From: Thiothrix eikelboomii
Lineage (GTDB): Bacteria; Pseudomonadota; Gammaproteobacteria; Thiotrichales; Thiotrichaceae
Reading direction: 5' to 3'
DNA: 64,000 nt
Assembly: GCF_900167255.1 (NCBI RefSeq)
Contig: NZ_FUYB01000021.1
Coordinates: forward strand, 1-64,000
The notes under the pieces are model-generated. The model did not search any database, was not told the DNA's origin, and saw nothing but the letters and a program-made list of their open reading frames with translations. Shown here piece by piece: positions 28,105 to 38,132 of this stretch (position 1 is the stretch's first letter; each line of letters opens with the position of its first letter). Both the position numbers and the translations under genes were made by a program.

Positions 28105-29025
28105 ATGAAGATCTCCGAACAAAAACTCGGCTTGGTGTATGGCCTCACTGCCTATACTATTTGGGGTTTATTTCCTTGGTATTTCCACTTTCTGACGCAT
28201 GTTGACCCTTGGCAAGTCCTGATTCAACGCATTACCTGGTCGTTTTTACTCGTCACTCTCATTGCTCTCGTCCTGCGACATTGGTCAGCGATTAAATTAG
28301 CGCTCAGCCAACCTAAAACTTTGCTGGGCTTGTGCATTTCCTCATTGTTAATTGCGGCGAATTGGCTGATTTTTATCTGGGCGGTAGGTCAAGATCGAGT
28401 AGTTGAATCGAGTTTAGGTTATTTCATTACCCCGCTGGTGAGTGTGTTATTAGCACGAGTGTTTCTCAAGGAATCCCTAGACATTTATCGCTTAACTGCG
28501 GTTGTCTTAGCTCTTATTGGCGTTCTGTGGTTAGTCGTGCAATTAGGCGTAGTTCCTTGGGTATCCTTATCCTTAGCCGCGAGCTTTGGTTTATATGGTT
28601 TGGCTCGCAAAAAAGTACCCGTAGATTCCTTAACAGGCTTATGGGTAGAAACGGGTATCCTCTTACCGTTTGCCTTAATAGCTTGGATCGGCTTAGAAGT
28701 CCAAGGGCAAAGCCAACTCTTTTCGGAGGGCTTCCAAACTACTTTTTTATTAATCTTTTCAGGTGCACTGACCGCAGCACCTTTATTACTGTTTGCTTCG
28801 GCCGCCCAGCGCTTAAGCCTAACCGCAGTAGGCTTTATGATGTATATCAATCCCACGATGCAATTTTTGACAGCAATTTATCTGCTCAAAGAGCCATTCA
28901 CTCAGCAGCAATTCATTGCTTTCCTCTTTATTTGGGTGGCTTTGGTCGTCTTTAGTATCGGGGCGATTCGCCAACAAAACCAGCGCCAGCAGCGATTAAA
29001 CTCCGCCAGCGCCAGCTCTCATTAA
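28105..29025 (+). CDS. rarD: RarD-type EamA (DMT) transporter
   Basis: 306 residues with ten hydrophobic segments. The RarD-characteristic N-terminus GLVYGLTAYTIWGLFPWYF is followed by two EamA repeats. RarD proteins are inner-membrane permeases named for chloramphenicol resistance; the natural substrate is unclear. It lies 14 bp after moaB and 19 bp before the TudS-like gene. Confidence 0.9.
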   Translation: MKISEQKLGLVYGLTAYTIWGLFPWYFHFLTHVDPWQVLIQRITWSFLLVTLIALVLRHWSAIKLALSQPKTLLGLCISSLLIAANWLIFIWAVGQDRVVESSLGYFITPLVSVLLARVFLKESLDIYRLTAVVLALIGVLWLVVQLGVVPWVSLSLAASFGLYGLARKKVPVDSLTGLWVETGILLPFALIAWIGLEVQGQSQLFSEGFQTTFLLIFSGALTAAPLLLFASAAQRLSLTAVGFMMYINPTMQFLTAIYLLKEPFTQQQFIAFLFIWVALVVFSIGAIRQQNQRQQRLNSASASSH

Positions 29026-29044
29026 CAGGATCAAACTATCGACC

Positions 29045-30013
29045 ATGACTCATCCTCACCAACCACAACTGGGCATTAGTAGCTGCTTATTAGGTAATTC
29101 AGTACGCTTTGACAGTGGACATAAACATAATGCTTATATCACGGATTCTTTAGGTGAGTATTTTGAATTTATCCCAGTTTGCCCTGAGGTCGCGGCTGGC
29201 TTAGGGATACCTCGCCCACCGATTCATTTAGTGAAGCGCACAGGGGACATACGCTTAGTCCAAGTCAAAAATCATCAGGTCGATGTGACCGCAGCCTTGC
29301 GAGCCGCCAGCGAAAATTTGCTCGCTGAGCCTCAATTCGCCAAGCTCAGCGGGTTTATTCTTAAAAAAGATTCTCCCAGTTGTGGCATGGAACGAGTTAA
29401 GGTTTATGCAGAACCTGCAACAGGGCAGCCCCCTGAGCGCAGTGGTGTTGGGCTATTTGCAGCCAGCTTGCAACAAGCCTATCCCAACCTGCCCTTAGAA
29501 GAAGAAGGTCGCTTATGTGATCCGATTTTACGAGAGAATTTTATTGGGCGGGTATTTGTCTACCAACGCTGGCAAGCGCTCATGCAAGAACCGCCTAATG
29601 CCCATGCTTTTGTACAGTTTCATGCTGATCATAAATATTTGATCATGGCACATGATCAAGCTGGCTTACGCGAATTAGGGCAACTGGTTGCACAAGCAGG
29701 CAACGCGGATTTAACCTACCTACATGCTCAATATATTCAAAAGCTCATGCACATTCTGACCAAACGAGCATCGCGAGGGCAGCAAGGCAATGTACTGACT
29801 CATTTAATGGGTTATTTATCTGAGCACCTAGATCGCGAAGATCGGGCTGAATTAGTCGAAACGATTCAACACTACCAACAAGGCTATCTACCCTTAATCG
29901 TGCCAATTACTTTGCTTAAACATCATTTTCGGCGGCATCCCCATCCATATATTGAGCGGCAGTATTATTTAAGACCCCACCCGAGTGAGTTGATGCTATT
30001 GAATAGTATCTAA
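29045..30013 (+). CDS. TudS (DUF523)-DUF1722 fusion, putative thiouracil desulfidase
   Basis: 322 residues. Residues 1-150 are DUF523, now known as TudS. The three cysteines that bind its [4Fe-4S] cluster are visible as Cys14 (ISSCLLG), Cys46 (PVCPEVA) and Cys113 (SPSCGMERV). Residues 190-310 are DUF1722 (YbgA-like: FHADHKYLIMAH, VPITLLKHHF). TudS enzymes remove sulfur from thiolated uracil. The role of DUF1722 is not established. It ends a four-to-five-gene cluster and is followed by the terminator of the opposing tRNA gene. Confidence 0.85.
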   Translation: MTHPHQPQLGISSCLLGNSVRFDSGHKHNAYITDSLGEYFEFIPVCPEVAAGLGIPRPPIHLVKRTGDIRLVQVKNHQVDVTAALRAASENLLAEPQFAKLSGFILKKDSPSCGMERVKVYAEPATGQPPERSGVGLFAASLQQAYPNLPLEEEGRLCDPILRENFIGRVFVYQRWQALMQEPPNAHAFVQFHADHKYLIMAHDQAGLRELGQLVAQAGNADLTYLHAQYIQKLMHILTKRASRGQQGNVLTHLMGYLSEHLDREDRAELVETIQHYQQGYLPLIVPITLLKHHFRRHPHPYIERQYYLRPHPSELMLLNSI

Positions 30014-30099
30014 ATTTCTTGAAATCTTTTCTGCTCTAATAGCTTGTATCTACCTGTTTGGTTAACCTGCTCATAGATAAATTAGTTTGCTTTAGACAC

Positions 30100-30135
30100 A
30101 AAAAAGCCCTGAATCCGTTAAGATTCAAGGCTTTA
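30100..30135 (-). terminator. Intrinsic terminator of tRNA-Leu
   Basis: Read on the minus strand, an AAGCCTTGAATC-type stem pairs with GATTCAGGGCTT around the TTAACG loop and is followed by TTTTTTG. It lies 31 bp downstream of the tRNA 3' end. Confidence 0.8.
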
Positions 30136-30166
30136 TGGATGTACTAGATTAATCTAGATTATAACG

Positions 30167-30253
30167 TGGTGCCGAGGGCGAGACTCGAACTCGCACACTG
30201 TTACCAGCGGCGGATTTTGAATCCGCTGCGTCTACCAATTCCGCCACCCCGGC
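30167..30253 (-). tRNA. tRNA-Leu (anticodon CAA), CCA encoded
   Basis: An 87-nt class II tRNA beginning GCCGGGGTGGCGGAATTGG. The acceptor pairs with CCTCGGC (one G-U), the anticodon stem-loop is GCGGATTCAAAATCCGC with anticodon CAA, and there is a long variable arm. The T arm is GCGAGTTCGAGTCTCGC, and ACCA at the 3' end is genome-encoded. It reads UUG codons. Confidence 0.96.
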
Positions 30254-30327
30254 AAGGTGTAGTGGCGCGTATTCTACCAAGTTTTTGCCATTTGGAAAGT
30301 CTTTTTATGCAGTGTTATCATACTGAC

Positions 30328-31374
30328 ATGAAACTTAGTGACTTCGACTACCAACTTCCTCCTGAATTGATTGCTTACCAACCTTTGGCTGAGCGGACTG
30401 AAAGCCGTTTATTGGTATTAGATCCCTGTAGCCCTCAACCGAAAGATCAATATTTTTATCAGTTAACCCAATTTTTACAAGCAGGTGATTTATTGGTGTT
30501 CAATAATACCAAAGTCATTCCTGCTCGCTTGTATGGGAAAAAAGCTAGTGGTGGCAAACTTGAAGTATTGATCGAGCGGATTCAAACCCCACAGCGGGCT
30601 TTGGCACATATTCGAGCCAGTAAATCACCCAAAGCCGGTACAGTATTGGAGCTAGAAGGTGCTTTTCAGGCCATCATATTAGAGCGTGAAGGTGAGCTAT
30701 TTCAACTGCAACTGACTGAACCCGCCAACTTTTTTGAATTATTAGATCAATATGGGCATATTCCCCTTCCCCCTTATATCGAACGCCCCGATTTAGCGAC
30801 CGACCGTGAGCGTTATCAAACTGTTTATGCAGAAAAGCTAGGTGCAGTTGCAGCCCCTACCGCAGGATTGCACTTTGATCACAGACTGTTAACGCAACTG
30901 GCTGAACAAGGAATTGCCAGCACGACGGTCACTTTGCATGTCGGTGCAGGCACTTTCCAACCAATACGCACGGAAGATTTGTCACAACATAAGATGCATG
31001 CGGAATATGTTGAAGTCAGTGCAGCCACCTGCGAAGCTATTCGAGCCTGCAAAGCACGCGGAGGACGAGTCGTAGCTGTGGGGACAACCTCAGTCCGTAG
31101 CCTAGAAACAGCTGCACAAGCGGGTAGTCTTCAACCTTACACGGGCGATACCCGTTTATTTATTAAACTGGGGTATGAATTTAAAGTCGTGGACGTTTTA
31201 ATCACCAACTTCCACCTACCGCAATCCAGCTTGTTAATTTTAGTCTCTGCCTTTGCGGGGTATGAGTCAATCAAAGCGGCCTACCAACATGCCATTAAAC
31301 AAGCTTATCGGTTCTTTAGTTATGGTGATGCAATGTTATTATTTCGGCGAGAAAACAACCGTTCAGCAGTTTAA
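30328..31374 (+). CDS. queA: S-adenosylmethionine:tRNA ribosyltransferase-isomerase
   Basis: 348 residues from MKLSDFDYQLPPELIAYQP, the canonical QueA start. Further family motifs are DLLVFNNTKVIPARL, AAPTAGLHF, TLHVGAGTFQPI and FHLPQSSLLILVSAF. It makes epoxyqueuosine in the wobble position of tRNAs. The reading frame is open upstream through the tRNA-Leu gene, but that part is not coding. tgt is not immediately downstream, which is unusual relative to the common queA-tgt pair. Confidence 0.95.
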   Translation: MKLSDFDYQLPPELIAYQPLAERTESRLLVLDPCSPQPKDQYFYQLTQFLQAGDLLVFNNTKVIPARLYGKKASGGKLEVLIERIQTPQRALAHIRASKSPKAGTVLELEGAFQAIILEREGELFQLQLTEPANFFELLDQYGHIPLPPYIERPDLATDRERYQTVYAEKLGAVAAPTAGLHFDHRLLTQLAEQGIASTTVTLHVGAGTFQPIRTEDLSQHKMHAEYVEVSAATCEAIRACKARGGRVVAVGTTSVRSLETAAQAGSLQPYTGDTRLFIKLGYEFKVVDVLITNFHLPQSSLLILVSAFAGYESIKAAYQHAIKQAYRFFSYGDAMLLFRRENNRSAV

Positions 31375-31601
31375 AACTAAGCTTTATCAGTGGTTTTTCT
31401 GTGACTTTTTTACAACATATAGTATCCTAGCCGTTGCGGAAAAATCATGATTTAGCTATCAAGCGTTAATCATGCGCTACACTTTTATAGTGTTGGGTTG
31501 AAGTGTCACCCTGTGTACCATCACCTTAGGTGGTTTTTAAGTTTAGATCGAAGATAAAGACTCTCCAATCTAGCGGCCTAGTCTTTTTCATCGGAGGAAA
31601 C

Positions 31602-32444
31602 ATGGACAAGCAATTACTTAAAAAGATGATCCCCGCTTTCATGGCGGGCGCGTTTCTGCTGACTGCCTCTTTACAAGCACTCGCAGCTCCTCTCACCTTG
31701 CCAGCAGATAGCTCTAAAATTTATCAAGTCGCAGGTCGGACGCCCGGCAATGTGCTAAAAATGTATAAAAAACCCGGCGAAGGCATTTTAGTCAATATTC
31801 CGCACAATGCGACTTGGCTGGTGCGTCGGAATGCCCAACAATTAGTCGGTAATGTCTTATGGGAAAAGGTTAGCTGGGATGATATGACCGGTTGGGTTGA
31901 ATCTAGCGCTTTAAGTTATGATGCTGAATCGACCAGTATCGCCGCAGCACGGCGGGCTTGCTTAGTTGATCCTAAAGTACCTGCTGATCAAAAGGTTTGT
32001 TGCGGCTATCCAGAAAAAGCTAAAGGCTTGCCTTTCCGTTCTGTGCCTATTTTCTCAGTGCGTGGTTTAACCGCTGGCCAGAGCCTAATGATGTATGTGG
32101 AAGAAGGTAATCAATCTGCCATTGCCGTAGAAATTCCACATAATGCCACTTGGATTACCAAAATAGGCAAAGTCGCCAAAGGTGGAGATGTTGCTTTTGA
32201 ATTAGTACGCTGGGCTGGCCAAAATGGCTGGGTGAATGCAGCTTATTTAGCTGAAGATCCCGCGAAAACTAAAGAAGGGGATGATAAGCGGCGTCTATGC
32301 AGTGGTGGCAAAGAGCTATTACCCGCTGCCGCTTCAGATATCGTGTGCTTACCTGCTTCTGTCATTCGCCGCTTACGTGAATCGGGTGCTTTATCCGATG
32401 ATGTTTTGAAGAAATTAGCTCAACAACCTCCAAAGAAAAACTAA
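31602..32444 (+). CDS. Periplasmic protein with two SH3-like repeats
   Basis: 280 residues from MDKQLLKKMIPAFMAGAFLL, behind an excellent GGAGG 5 bp upstream. The signal peptide is cleaved near LQALA-AP. Two related units follow: residues ~32-110 (NIPHNATWLVRR ... DDMTGWVESSAL) and ~160-240 (EIPHNATWITK ... GQNGWVNAAYL). Each resembles a bacterial SH3 domain with the shared sequence IPHNATW. Cys pairs (RRACLVD, VCCGYP, LCSGG, IVCLP) suggest disulfides. Function is unknown; such domains often bind peptidoglycan or proteins in the envelope. Confidence 0.65.
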   Translation: MDKQLLKKMIPAFMAGAFLLTASLQALAAPLTLPADSSKIYQVAGRTPGNVLKMYKKPGEGILVNIPHNATWLVRRNAQQLVGNVLWEKVSWDDMTGWVESSALSYDAESTSIAAARRACLVDPKVPADQKVCCGYPEKAKGLPFRSVPIFSVRGLTAGQSLMMYVEEGNQSAIAVEIPHNATWITKIGKVAKGGDVAFELVRWAGQNGWVNAAYLAEDPAKTKEGDDKRRLCSGGKELLPAAASDIVCLPASVIRRLRESGALSDDVLKKLAQQPPKKN

Positions 32445-32497
32445 ACCCGTCGATTCACTTTAAGTGATTGGTCGAATCACTGGCTTAATTTTCTCAA

Positions 32498-32534
32498 CTA
32501 ACAAGGCAAGCTTAAGCAAATCTTGCCTTGTTAG
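32498..32534. terminator. Long hairpin between convergent genes
   Basis: A perfect 13-bp stem CTAACAAGGCAAG (32498-32510) / CTTGCCTTGTTAG (32522-32534) with an 11-nt loop, between the SH3-repeat gene and folD, which converge. There is no long T run on either side, so it may act as a bidirectional terminator or transcript-end stabiliser. Confidence 0.55.
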
Positions 32535-32574
32535 CTTTAGGCTAGGCTTAGATTTAGACGCGATTCGCACTTGA

Positions 32575-33429
32575 TTAGAACTGATGCTTCTCACAAGCAC
32601 TCAAGGTATTTCTCATCAGCATCGCGACGGTCATCGGCCCTACTCCGCCCGGTACTGGAGTAATCAGAGCAACTTTTTCTTTAGCTGCCTCATAATCCAC
32701 ATCACCCGCTAAACGCCCAGTCTCTAAACGATTAATCCCTACATCAATCACGACTGCATCCGGCTTGAGCCACTGTGCTTGGATAAATTTAGGTTTACCC
32801 ACAGCAACCACTAAAATATCAGCTTGCGCAACTAGCTCGGGCGTATTAGGTGTAAAGCGATGGCACACCGTCACAGTGGCTCCAGCTAATAATAATTCTA
32901 AGGCCATTGGTCGACCGACAATATTCGAAGCGCCCACAACCACAGCATGTTTACCTAAACACTTAATGCCTTCAGATTCCAATAGGCGCATCACACCATA
33001 AGGCGTACACGGACGTAAGCCCGGAATACGCAAAGCTAATTTACCCACATTACTCGGATGGAAACCATCGACATCTTTACCCGCATCAATCCGCTCGATC
33101 ACTAAGGAAGTATCAATATGCGCAGGCAAGGGCAATTGAATCAGAATACCATCCACTGTATGGTCATTATTGAGACGATCAATAATCTTTAATAGCTCAA
33201 ACTGCGTCGTTTCTGCAGGCAGATCATAAGAACGCGAAACAATGCCGACCTCATCACAGGCACGACGTTTATTGCTGACATACACATGGGAGGCAGGATC
33301 GTTGCCGATTAAAATGACGGCTAAACCGGGGGGGCGCTTACCTTGAGCCAAGCGTTCTGCAACTTTATCTTTTACTTCTTGGCGAACTTGAGCTGCGACC
33401 TGCTTGCCATCAATAACCCTTGCAACCAT
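32575..33429 (-). CDS. folD: Methylenetetrahydrofolate dehydrogenase/cyclohydrolase
   Basis: 284 residues. Catalytic [14 protein letters not shown] holds the Lys, and [12 protein letters not shown] and [18 protein letters not shown] (NADP site) follow, with the family terminus [16 protein letters not shown]. FolD interconverts one-carbon folate states. It lies 53 bp downstream of ppsR on the same strand and is probably read with ppsA-ppsR. Confidence 0.96.
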   Translation of the reverse strand: MVARVIDGKQVAAQVRQEVKDKVAERLAQGKRPPGLAVILIGNDPASHVYVSNKRRACDEVGIVSRSYDLPAETTQFELLKIIDRLNNDHTVDGILIQLPLPAHIDTSLVIERIDAGKDVDGFHPSNVGKLALRIPGLRPCTPYGVMRLLESEGIKCLGKHAVVVGASNIVGRPMALELLLAGATVTVCHRFTPNTPELVAQADILVVAVGKPKFIQAQWLKPDAVVIDVGINRLETGRLAGDVDYEAAKEKVALITPVPGGVGPMTVAMLMRNTLSACEKHQF

Positions 33430-33482
33430 CTTCCATCCTCACAGGCAAAGACACACATCTTCGCATGTCTGCGTAGCAACTG

Positions 33483-34316
33483 TCACTGCCCGTATAAATG
33501 CCGTTTCAAACCACTACGATTCAGGATGATTGTGCTAATTTCTTCAATAGAAATATTCGTCGTATCAATATAGGGGATGTTTAATCGCTGATATAATTTT
33601 TCTTGCCAATCCAGCTCTTGCTGGCATTGCGCAAGCGAAGCATAGCGACTATTCGGACGCCGCTCTTGGCGAATTAAATGTAATTGCTCCACACTTAAGG
33701 TTAAGCCAAATAGTTTATGCTTATAGGGATCTAACAGCTTAGGTAACCGCAACGCATCCATATCCTCTTCAGTGAGTGGATAATTGGCAGCTGAAATCCC
33801 ATATTGTAAAGCTAGATAGAGACAGGTCGGGGTTTTGCCTGAGCGAGAAACACCCACCAAAATAATATCAGCATCATTAAAATTCTTGGCTGATACCCCA
33901 TCATCATTGGTCAGGGTATAATTGATCGCGGCAATCCGATTAAAGTAAGAAGAATTATTTTGTAAACCATGTGAGCGCCCTACTGCATGCGCTGAAGGTT
34001 GTTGCAATTCTTGCTCCATCGAACCAATGAAAGTACCGAAAAAGTCATAAATCATGCAGTTCGCCTGAGCGATCAGGCTACGAATCTCATCATCAATCAA
34101 GGTACTAAATACGATGGGGCGACAGCCATCACGCTCTGCCGCTGCATTAATTCGTGCTGCCCAATCATGCGCTTTGGCGACCGTATCCAGAAAAGGGACA
34201 TTAATTTTATTCCAATCAATGCCATCAAATTGGGTCAATAAACTATGACCCAAAGTTTCTGCAGTAATCCCTGTACGGTCAGACAAATAGTAAACGGTGC
34301 GTTTTTGCCTGCTCAT
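33483..34316 (-). CDS. ppsR: PEP synthetase regulatory protein (bifunctional kinase/pyrophosphorylase)
   Basis: 277 residues of the DUF299 family: VYYLSDRTGITAETLGHSLL at the N-terminus, then the P-loop GVSRSGKTPTCLYLA. It reversibly inactivates PEP synthase by ADP-dependent threonine phosphorylation. It starts 15 bp after ppsA with AAGGAGG upstream, the standard ppsA-ppsR pairing. Confidence 0.96.
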   Translation of the reverse strand: MSRQKRTVYYLSDRTGITAETLGHSLLTQFDGIDWNKINVPFLDTVAKAHDWAARINAAAERDGCRPIVFSTLIDDEIRSLIAQANCMIYDFFGTFIGSMEQELQQPSAHAVGRSHGLQNNSSYFNRIAAINYTLTNDDGVSAKNFNDADIILVGVSRSGKTPTCLYLALQYGISAANYPLTEEDMDALRLPKLLDPYKHKLFGLTLSVEQLHLIRQERRPNSRYASLAQCQQELDWQEKLYQRLNIPYIDTTNISIEEISTIILNRSGLKRHLYGQ

Positions 34317-34331
34317 ACCGTCCTCCTTAGC

Positions 34332-36710
34332 TTAGGCTGATTTCTCAAGGCTGGCTAAATGCAACCAAGTATTCACCACGGTATCGGGGTTCAGGGAAAT
34401 ACTACTGATCCCTTGCTCATGCAACCAAGCGGCAAAATCAGGATAATCTGAAGGCCCTTGCCCACAAATCCCCACGTATTTACCCTGCTTTTTACAAGCC
34501 TCAATCGCCATACTCAAGAGCTTCTTCACCGCAGGATTACGCTCATCGAATAAATGTGCAATTAAACCCGAATCACGATCCAAACCCAAGGAAAGCTGCG
34601 TCATATCATTCGAGCCGATCGAGAACCCATCAAAATACTCTAAAAACTCTTCAGCCAACAGCGCGTTCGAAGGAATCTCACACATCATAATTAAGCGTAA
34701 ACCTTGCTCACCACGCTGGATGCCTTGGGCAGCGAGTAGCTCTGTGACCTGTTGGGCTTCCTCTAAAGTACGGCAGAAAGGAATCATCACCTGTACATTG
34801 GTTAAGCCCATGTCATGACGTACTCTACGTAAGGCTTGGCATTCCAATTCAAAGCAATCACGGAAGGCACTGGATAAATAACGGGATACACCACGATAAC
34901 CAATCATAGGATTTTCTTCATGCGGCTCGTAACGATCACCGGCTAATAAATTAGCGTATTCGTTCGATTTGAAGTCCGACATACGGACAATCACTGGATG
35001 CGGATAAAAAGCAGCCGCTAAAGTGGCAATGCCTTCAACCAGCTTATCCACATAAAAACCGACGGGACTTGAATAACCGGCAATTTTTTCACCGATACTT
35101 GCTTTTAAGTCTTCGGGTAAGCGCTCAAATTCCAATAAAGCTTTCGGATGAATCCCGATCGTATTATTAATGATGAACTCTAAACGGGCTAAACCCACGC
35201 CTTCATTGGGCAAATGCGAAAACGAGAAAGCACGCGAAGGATTACCCACATTCATCATAATTTTTACCGACAGCTCGGGAAGATTACCGGTATCCGCCGT
35301 CATCCGCTCAAAGCCGAGTAAACCCTCATAGATATAACCAGTATCGCCTTCGGCACAAGAAACCGTTACTTGATCACCCTTCTTAATCTGCGTAGTGGCA
35401 TCACCGCAACCAACTACTGCTGGTATCCCCATTTCACGCGCAATAATCGCTGCATGACAGGTACGCCCACCCCGATTGGTGACAATCGCCGAGGCACGCT
35501 TCATGATCGGTTCCCAATCAGGGTCAGTCATATCCGTCACCAGCACATCGCCCTCTTGCACCTCATGCATTTGGGCAATACTCATAATAATTCGAGCAGT
35601 TCCCTGCCCTATTTTCTGACCAATGGAGCGCCCTTCGGCAAGCACTTTACTTTTGCCCGCTAATTGATAGCGCTCGACCACACTGCTGGCTCGGCTTTCT
35701 ACTGTTTCTGGGCGGGCTTGAACAATGTACAATTGACCATCGCCCCCATCTAAAGCCCACTCAATATCCATCGGCCGACCATAATGCTGCTCAATAATCA
35801 CTGCTTGGCGGGCTAAGGATTCGACTTGCTCATCTGTTAAACAGAAGCGCTGCCGACGCCCCGCTTCAACATCACGGGTTAACGTCGCTTTATTATGCGC
35901 ACCCGCTTGCGTGTCGTAGATCATCTCAATCGCTTTTGCCCCTAAGCGGCGCGATAAAATCGCGGGGCGCTTGGCCGCCAGATTAGGTTTATAGACATAA
36001 AACTCATCAGGATTAACCGCGCCCTGCACAACCGTCTCACCTAAACCGTAAGCACCGGTAATAAACACCGCATCACGGAAACCCGATTCAGTATCCAAGG
36101 TGAACATCACACCGCTCGCCCCAATATCGCTGCGAGCCATTTTTTGAATGCCGGCAGACAAAAATACTTTGTCATGTTCAAACCGCTGATGCACACGATA
36201 GGCAATCGCACGATCATTATATAAAGATGCAAACACTTCTTTGATCGCGGCAATCACCTGCTCTAAACCGCGTACATTCAAGAAGGTTTCTTGCTGGCCT
36301 GCAAAGGAGGCATCGGGTAAATCTTCAGCGGTCGCCGAAGAACGCACGGCAAAAGAAGCCGTATCACCTGAACCAGCGGCTAATTTTTCATAAGCCTTGG
36401 TGACAGCTGCTAATAAAGCTTGTGGCAAAGGGGCGGCCATCAGCCAATCACGAATCGTTTTGCCCGCTGTGGTTAAAGCCTGAATATCATCTACATTTAA
36501 GCTCGCTAACAGCTGATTAATGCGAGCGTCTAAGCCCTCATATTGTAGAAAATCACGATAGGCATCGGTTGTCGTTGCAAAGCCACCGGGTACACTGACA
36601 CCGACCTTGGCAAGATGACTGATCATTTCCCCCAATGACGCATTCTTGCCCCCGACAATATTGACATCATGCATGCCGAGTTGATCAAACCACAAAATAT
36701 AATCAGCCAT
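34332..36710 (-). CDS. ppsA: Phosphoenolpyruvate synthase
   Basis: 792 residues. The N-terminal ATP-grasp domain starts [23 protein letters not shown]. The swivel domain carries the phospho-histidine in [15 protein letters not shown], and the C-terminal barrel has [17 protein letters not shown] and a Cys in [10 protein letters not shown]. It makes PEP from pyruvate for gluconeogenesis. This matches the pyruvate output of the methylcitrate cycle and points to growth on short acids. GGAG lies 8 bp upstream of the ATG. It is divergent from the LysR gene. Confidence 0.96.
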   Translation of the reverse strand: MADYILWFDQLGMHDVNIVGGKNASLGEMISHLAKVGVSVPGGFATTTDAYRDFLQYEGLDARINQLLASLNVDDIQALTTAGKTIRDWLMAAPLPQALLAAVTKAYEKLAAGSGDTASFAVRSSATAEDLPDASFAGQQETFLNVRGLEQVIAAIKEVFASLYNDRAIAYRVHQRFEHDKVFLSAGIQKMARSDIGASGVMFTLDTESGFRDAVFITGAYGLGETVVQGAVNPDEFYVYKPNLAAKRPAILSRRLGAKAIEMIYDTQAGAHNKATLTRDVEAGRRQRFCLTDEQVESLARQAVIIEQHYGRPMDIEWALDGGDGQLYIVQARPETVESRASSVVERYQLAGKSKVLAEGRSIGQKIGQGTARIIMSIAQMHEVQEGDVLVTDMTDPDWEPIMKRASAIVTNRGGRTCHAAIIAREMGIPAVVGCGDATTQIKKGDQVTVSCAEGDTGYIYEGLLGFERMTADTGNLPELSVKIMMNVGNPSRAFSFSHLPNEGVGLARLEFIINNTIGIHPKALLEFERLPEDLKASIGEKIAGYSSPVGFYVDKLVEGIATLAAAFYPHPVIVRMSDFKSNEYANLLAGDRYEPHEENPMIGYRGVSRYLSSAFRDCFELECQALRRVRHDMGLTNVQVMIPFCRTLEEAQQVTELLAAQGIQRGEQGLRLIMMCEIPSNALLAEEFLEYFDGFSIGSNDMTQLSLGLDRDSGLIAHLFDERNPAVKKLLSMAIEACKKQGKYVGICGQGPSDYPDFAAWLHEQGISSISLNPDTVVNTWLHLASLEKSA

Positions 36711-36994
36711 TTTGGATCTCCCGAAATGTTAAAATTTGGCTAAAAAGGGGACTGCTAGCTTATCTAAAAATGGAAGGGAGTGCATCTACAGTGACAGGCG
36801 GGCAAAAAGAGCGGCATCCACTAGGAACGCCGCAAGCACCACAGTTAGCATGAGATAACATTACATGAATGTTTGATGACGGCAATATTAACAAATCCTG
36901 TCTAATTTATTAAAATCAATTGTTTCAATTTTTACTATTGATCTGCACAATAGTAAAAAAGTCTAGTCTTCATTTAAAAGCACCCAGGAACATC

Positions 36995-37930
36995 ATGCAC
37001 TACTACAAACAGACTCGTTACAAGCTGTTGCGTACCTTTTGTGTTGTGGCTCAAAAAGAAAACATCACTCATGCCGCTGAACAACTGCATATCAGTCAAC
37101 CGACCGTTTCTCTCCAAGTTCAAGCGCTTGAGCGTGAAATGGGACAAAAACTACTCGAACGACGTGGCCCTAGCGTCAAGCTCACCCCTGAAGGCAAGGT
37201 GTTATATCAACTGGTACAACCCTTAGCAGCCGGAATTGATGGCTTACGTGAGTCCTTTGCCGCTAGCCTTGGCAAAATGGAAATGGGTGAATTGAATATT
37301 GCCACAGGTCAATCAACCTCGCTGTATGTTTTGCCCAAGTATATTCAACAATTTAAAGAGGCTTATCCCGGTATTCGGATTAATCTACATACGGTAGAAG
37401 GCCAAAGTGGGATGAAGCTCTTACTAGAAGATCAGGTTGACCTCGCTATTGGTCCTTTACTACAAATCCCCGAGAGTATTATTTATCAACCCTTTGAAAA
37501 TTTTCGCTCAATTTTAATCGTCCCAGAAGGTCATCCACTCACCCAACAAATCAATATCAGCTTAGAAGATATTAGCCCTTATGGCTTGATTCTACCGCCT
37601 AAAAATCAAAGTACTTGGCGCATGATTGATACTGTATTTCGCCAGCACGAAGTCGCCTACACCGTCAGTATGGAAGCAGGTGGCTGGGAAATTGTTAAAA
37701 AATATGTTGAGCTAGGCGTAGGTATTTCGATTGTCACCGATGTCTGCCTGACACCGAATGATAAAATTGTTGCCATTCCACTTGATCACTACTTTCCCTC
37801 ACGCAACTATGGCTTAATTGTGCGTAAAGGCAAATTTTTTACTCCTCAAGCCAAGCGCTTTATTGAAATGTTTGACCCCTTCTTTTTTAGTCGCTCTGCC
37901 TTAGAAGATGAAGAAGAGGATGAACTCTAA
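36995..37930 (+). CDS. LysR-type transcriptional regulator (CysB-like)
   Basis: 311 residues from MHYYKQTRYKLLRTFC, with AGGAA just upstream. The N-terminal helix-turn-helix (ENITHAAEQLHISQPTVSLQVQALERE) is followed by a substrate-binding domain (GELNIATGQSTSLYVLPKYIQQF; WEIVKKYVELGVGISIV) of the CysB/CbbR-like class. The acidic tail EDEEEDEL is unusual. It is divergent from ppsA, so ppsA may be a target, but nothing in the sequence proves this. A sulfur- or carbon-metabolism role is equally possible. Confidence 0.88.
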   Translation: MHYYKQTRYKLLRTFCVVAQKENITHAAEQLHISQPTVSLQVQALEREMGQKLLERRGPSVKLTPEGKVLYQLVQPLAAGIDGLRESFAASLGKMEMGELNIATGQSTSLYVLPKYIQQFKEAYPGIRINLHTVEGQSGMKLLLEDQVDLAIGPLLQIPESIIYQPFENFRSILIVPEGHPLTQQINISLEDISPYGLILPPKNQSTWRMIDTVFRQHEVAYTVSMEAGGWEIVKKYVELGVGISIVTDVCLTPNDKIVAIPLDHYFPSRNYGLIVRKGKFFTPQAKRFIEMFDPFFFSRSALEDEEEDEL

Positions 37931-38017
37931 ATTCACTCGATTAGCCATCACTCAAATCCTGATAAAGATCAAAGAGTCTGCAGTTTTCAGGATCTGCGGC
38001 TAATCTAGAGCGCTCTA

Positions 38018-38031
38018 TTGACTTTAGTCAT
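38018..38031. promoter_or_regulatory. Candidate FNR/ANR box upstream of hemN
   Basis: TTGACTTTAGTCAT is a near-perfect dyad TTGAC-N4-GTCAA-like element, 102 bp upstream of the hemN start. It resembles FNR/ANR/DNR sites (TTGAT-N4-ATCAA). hemN is a classical FNR target and the fnr gene lies just beyond it. Confidence 0.5.
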
Positions 38032-38132
38032 GCTAGCTTTGCACTAAAACCGCCATGCTAGCTTAGGCTTCAAGCTTAACTAGCCAAAGTGCTTTTTAGA
38101 TTAACCGATGCACGTATTCGTCGAGGCTCAGT

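Noticed and set aside
30166-30327. Open N-terminal extension of the queA frame
   Set aside because: It runs through the tRNA-Leu gene, and the canonical QueA start is at 30328.
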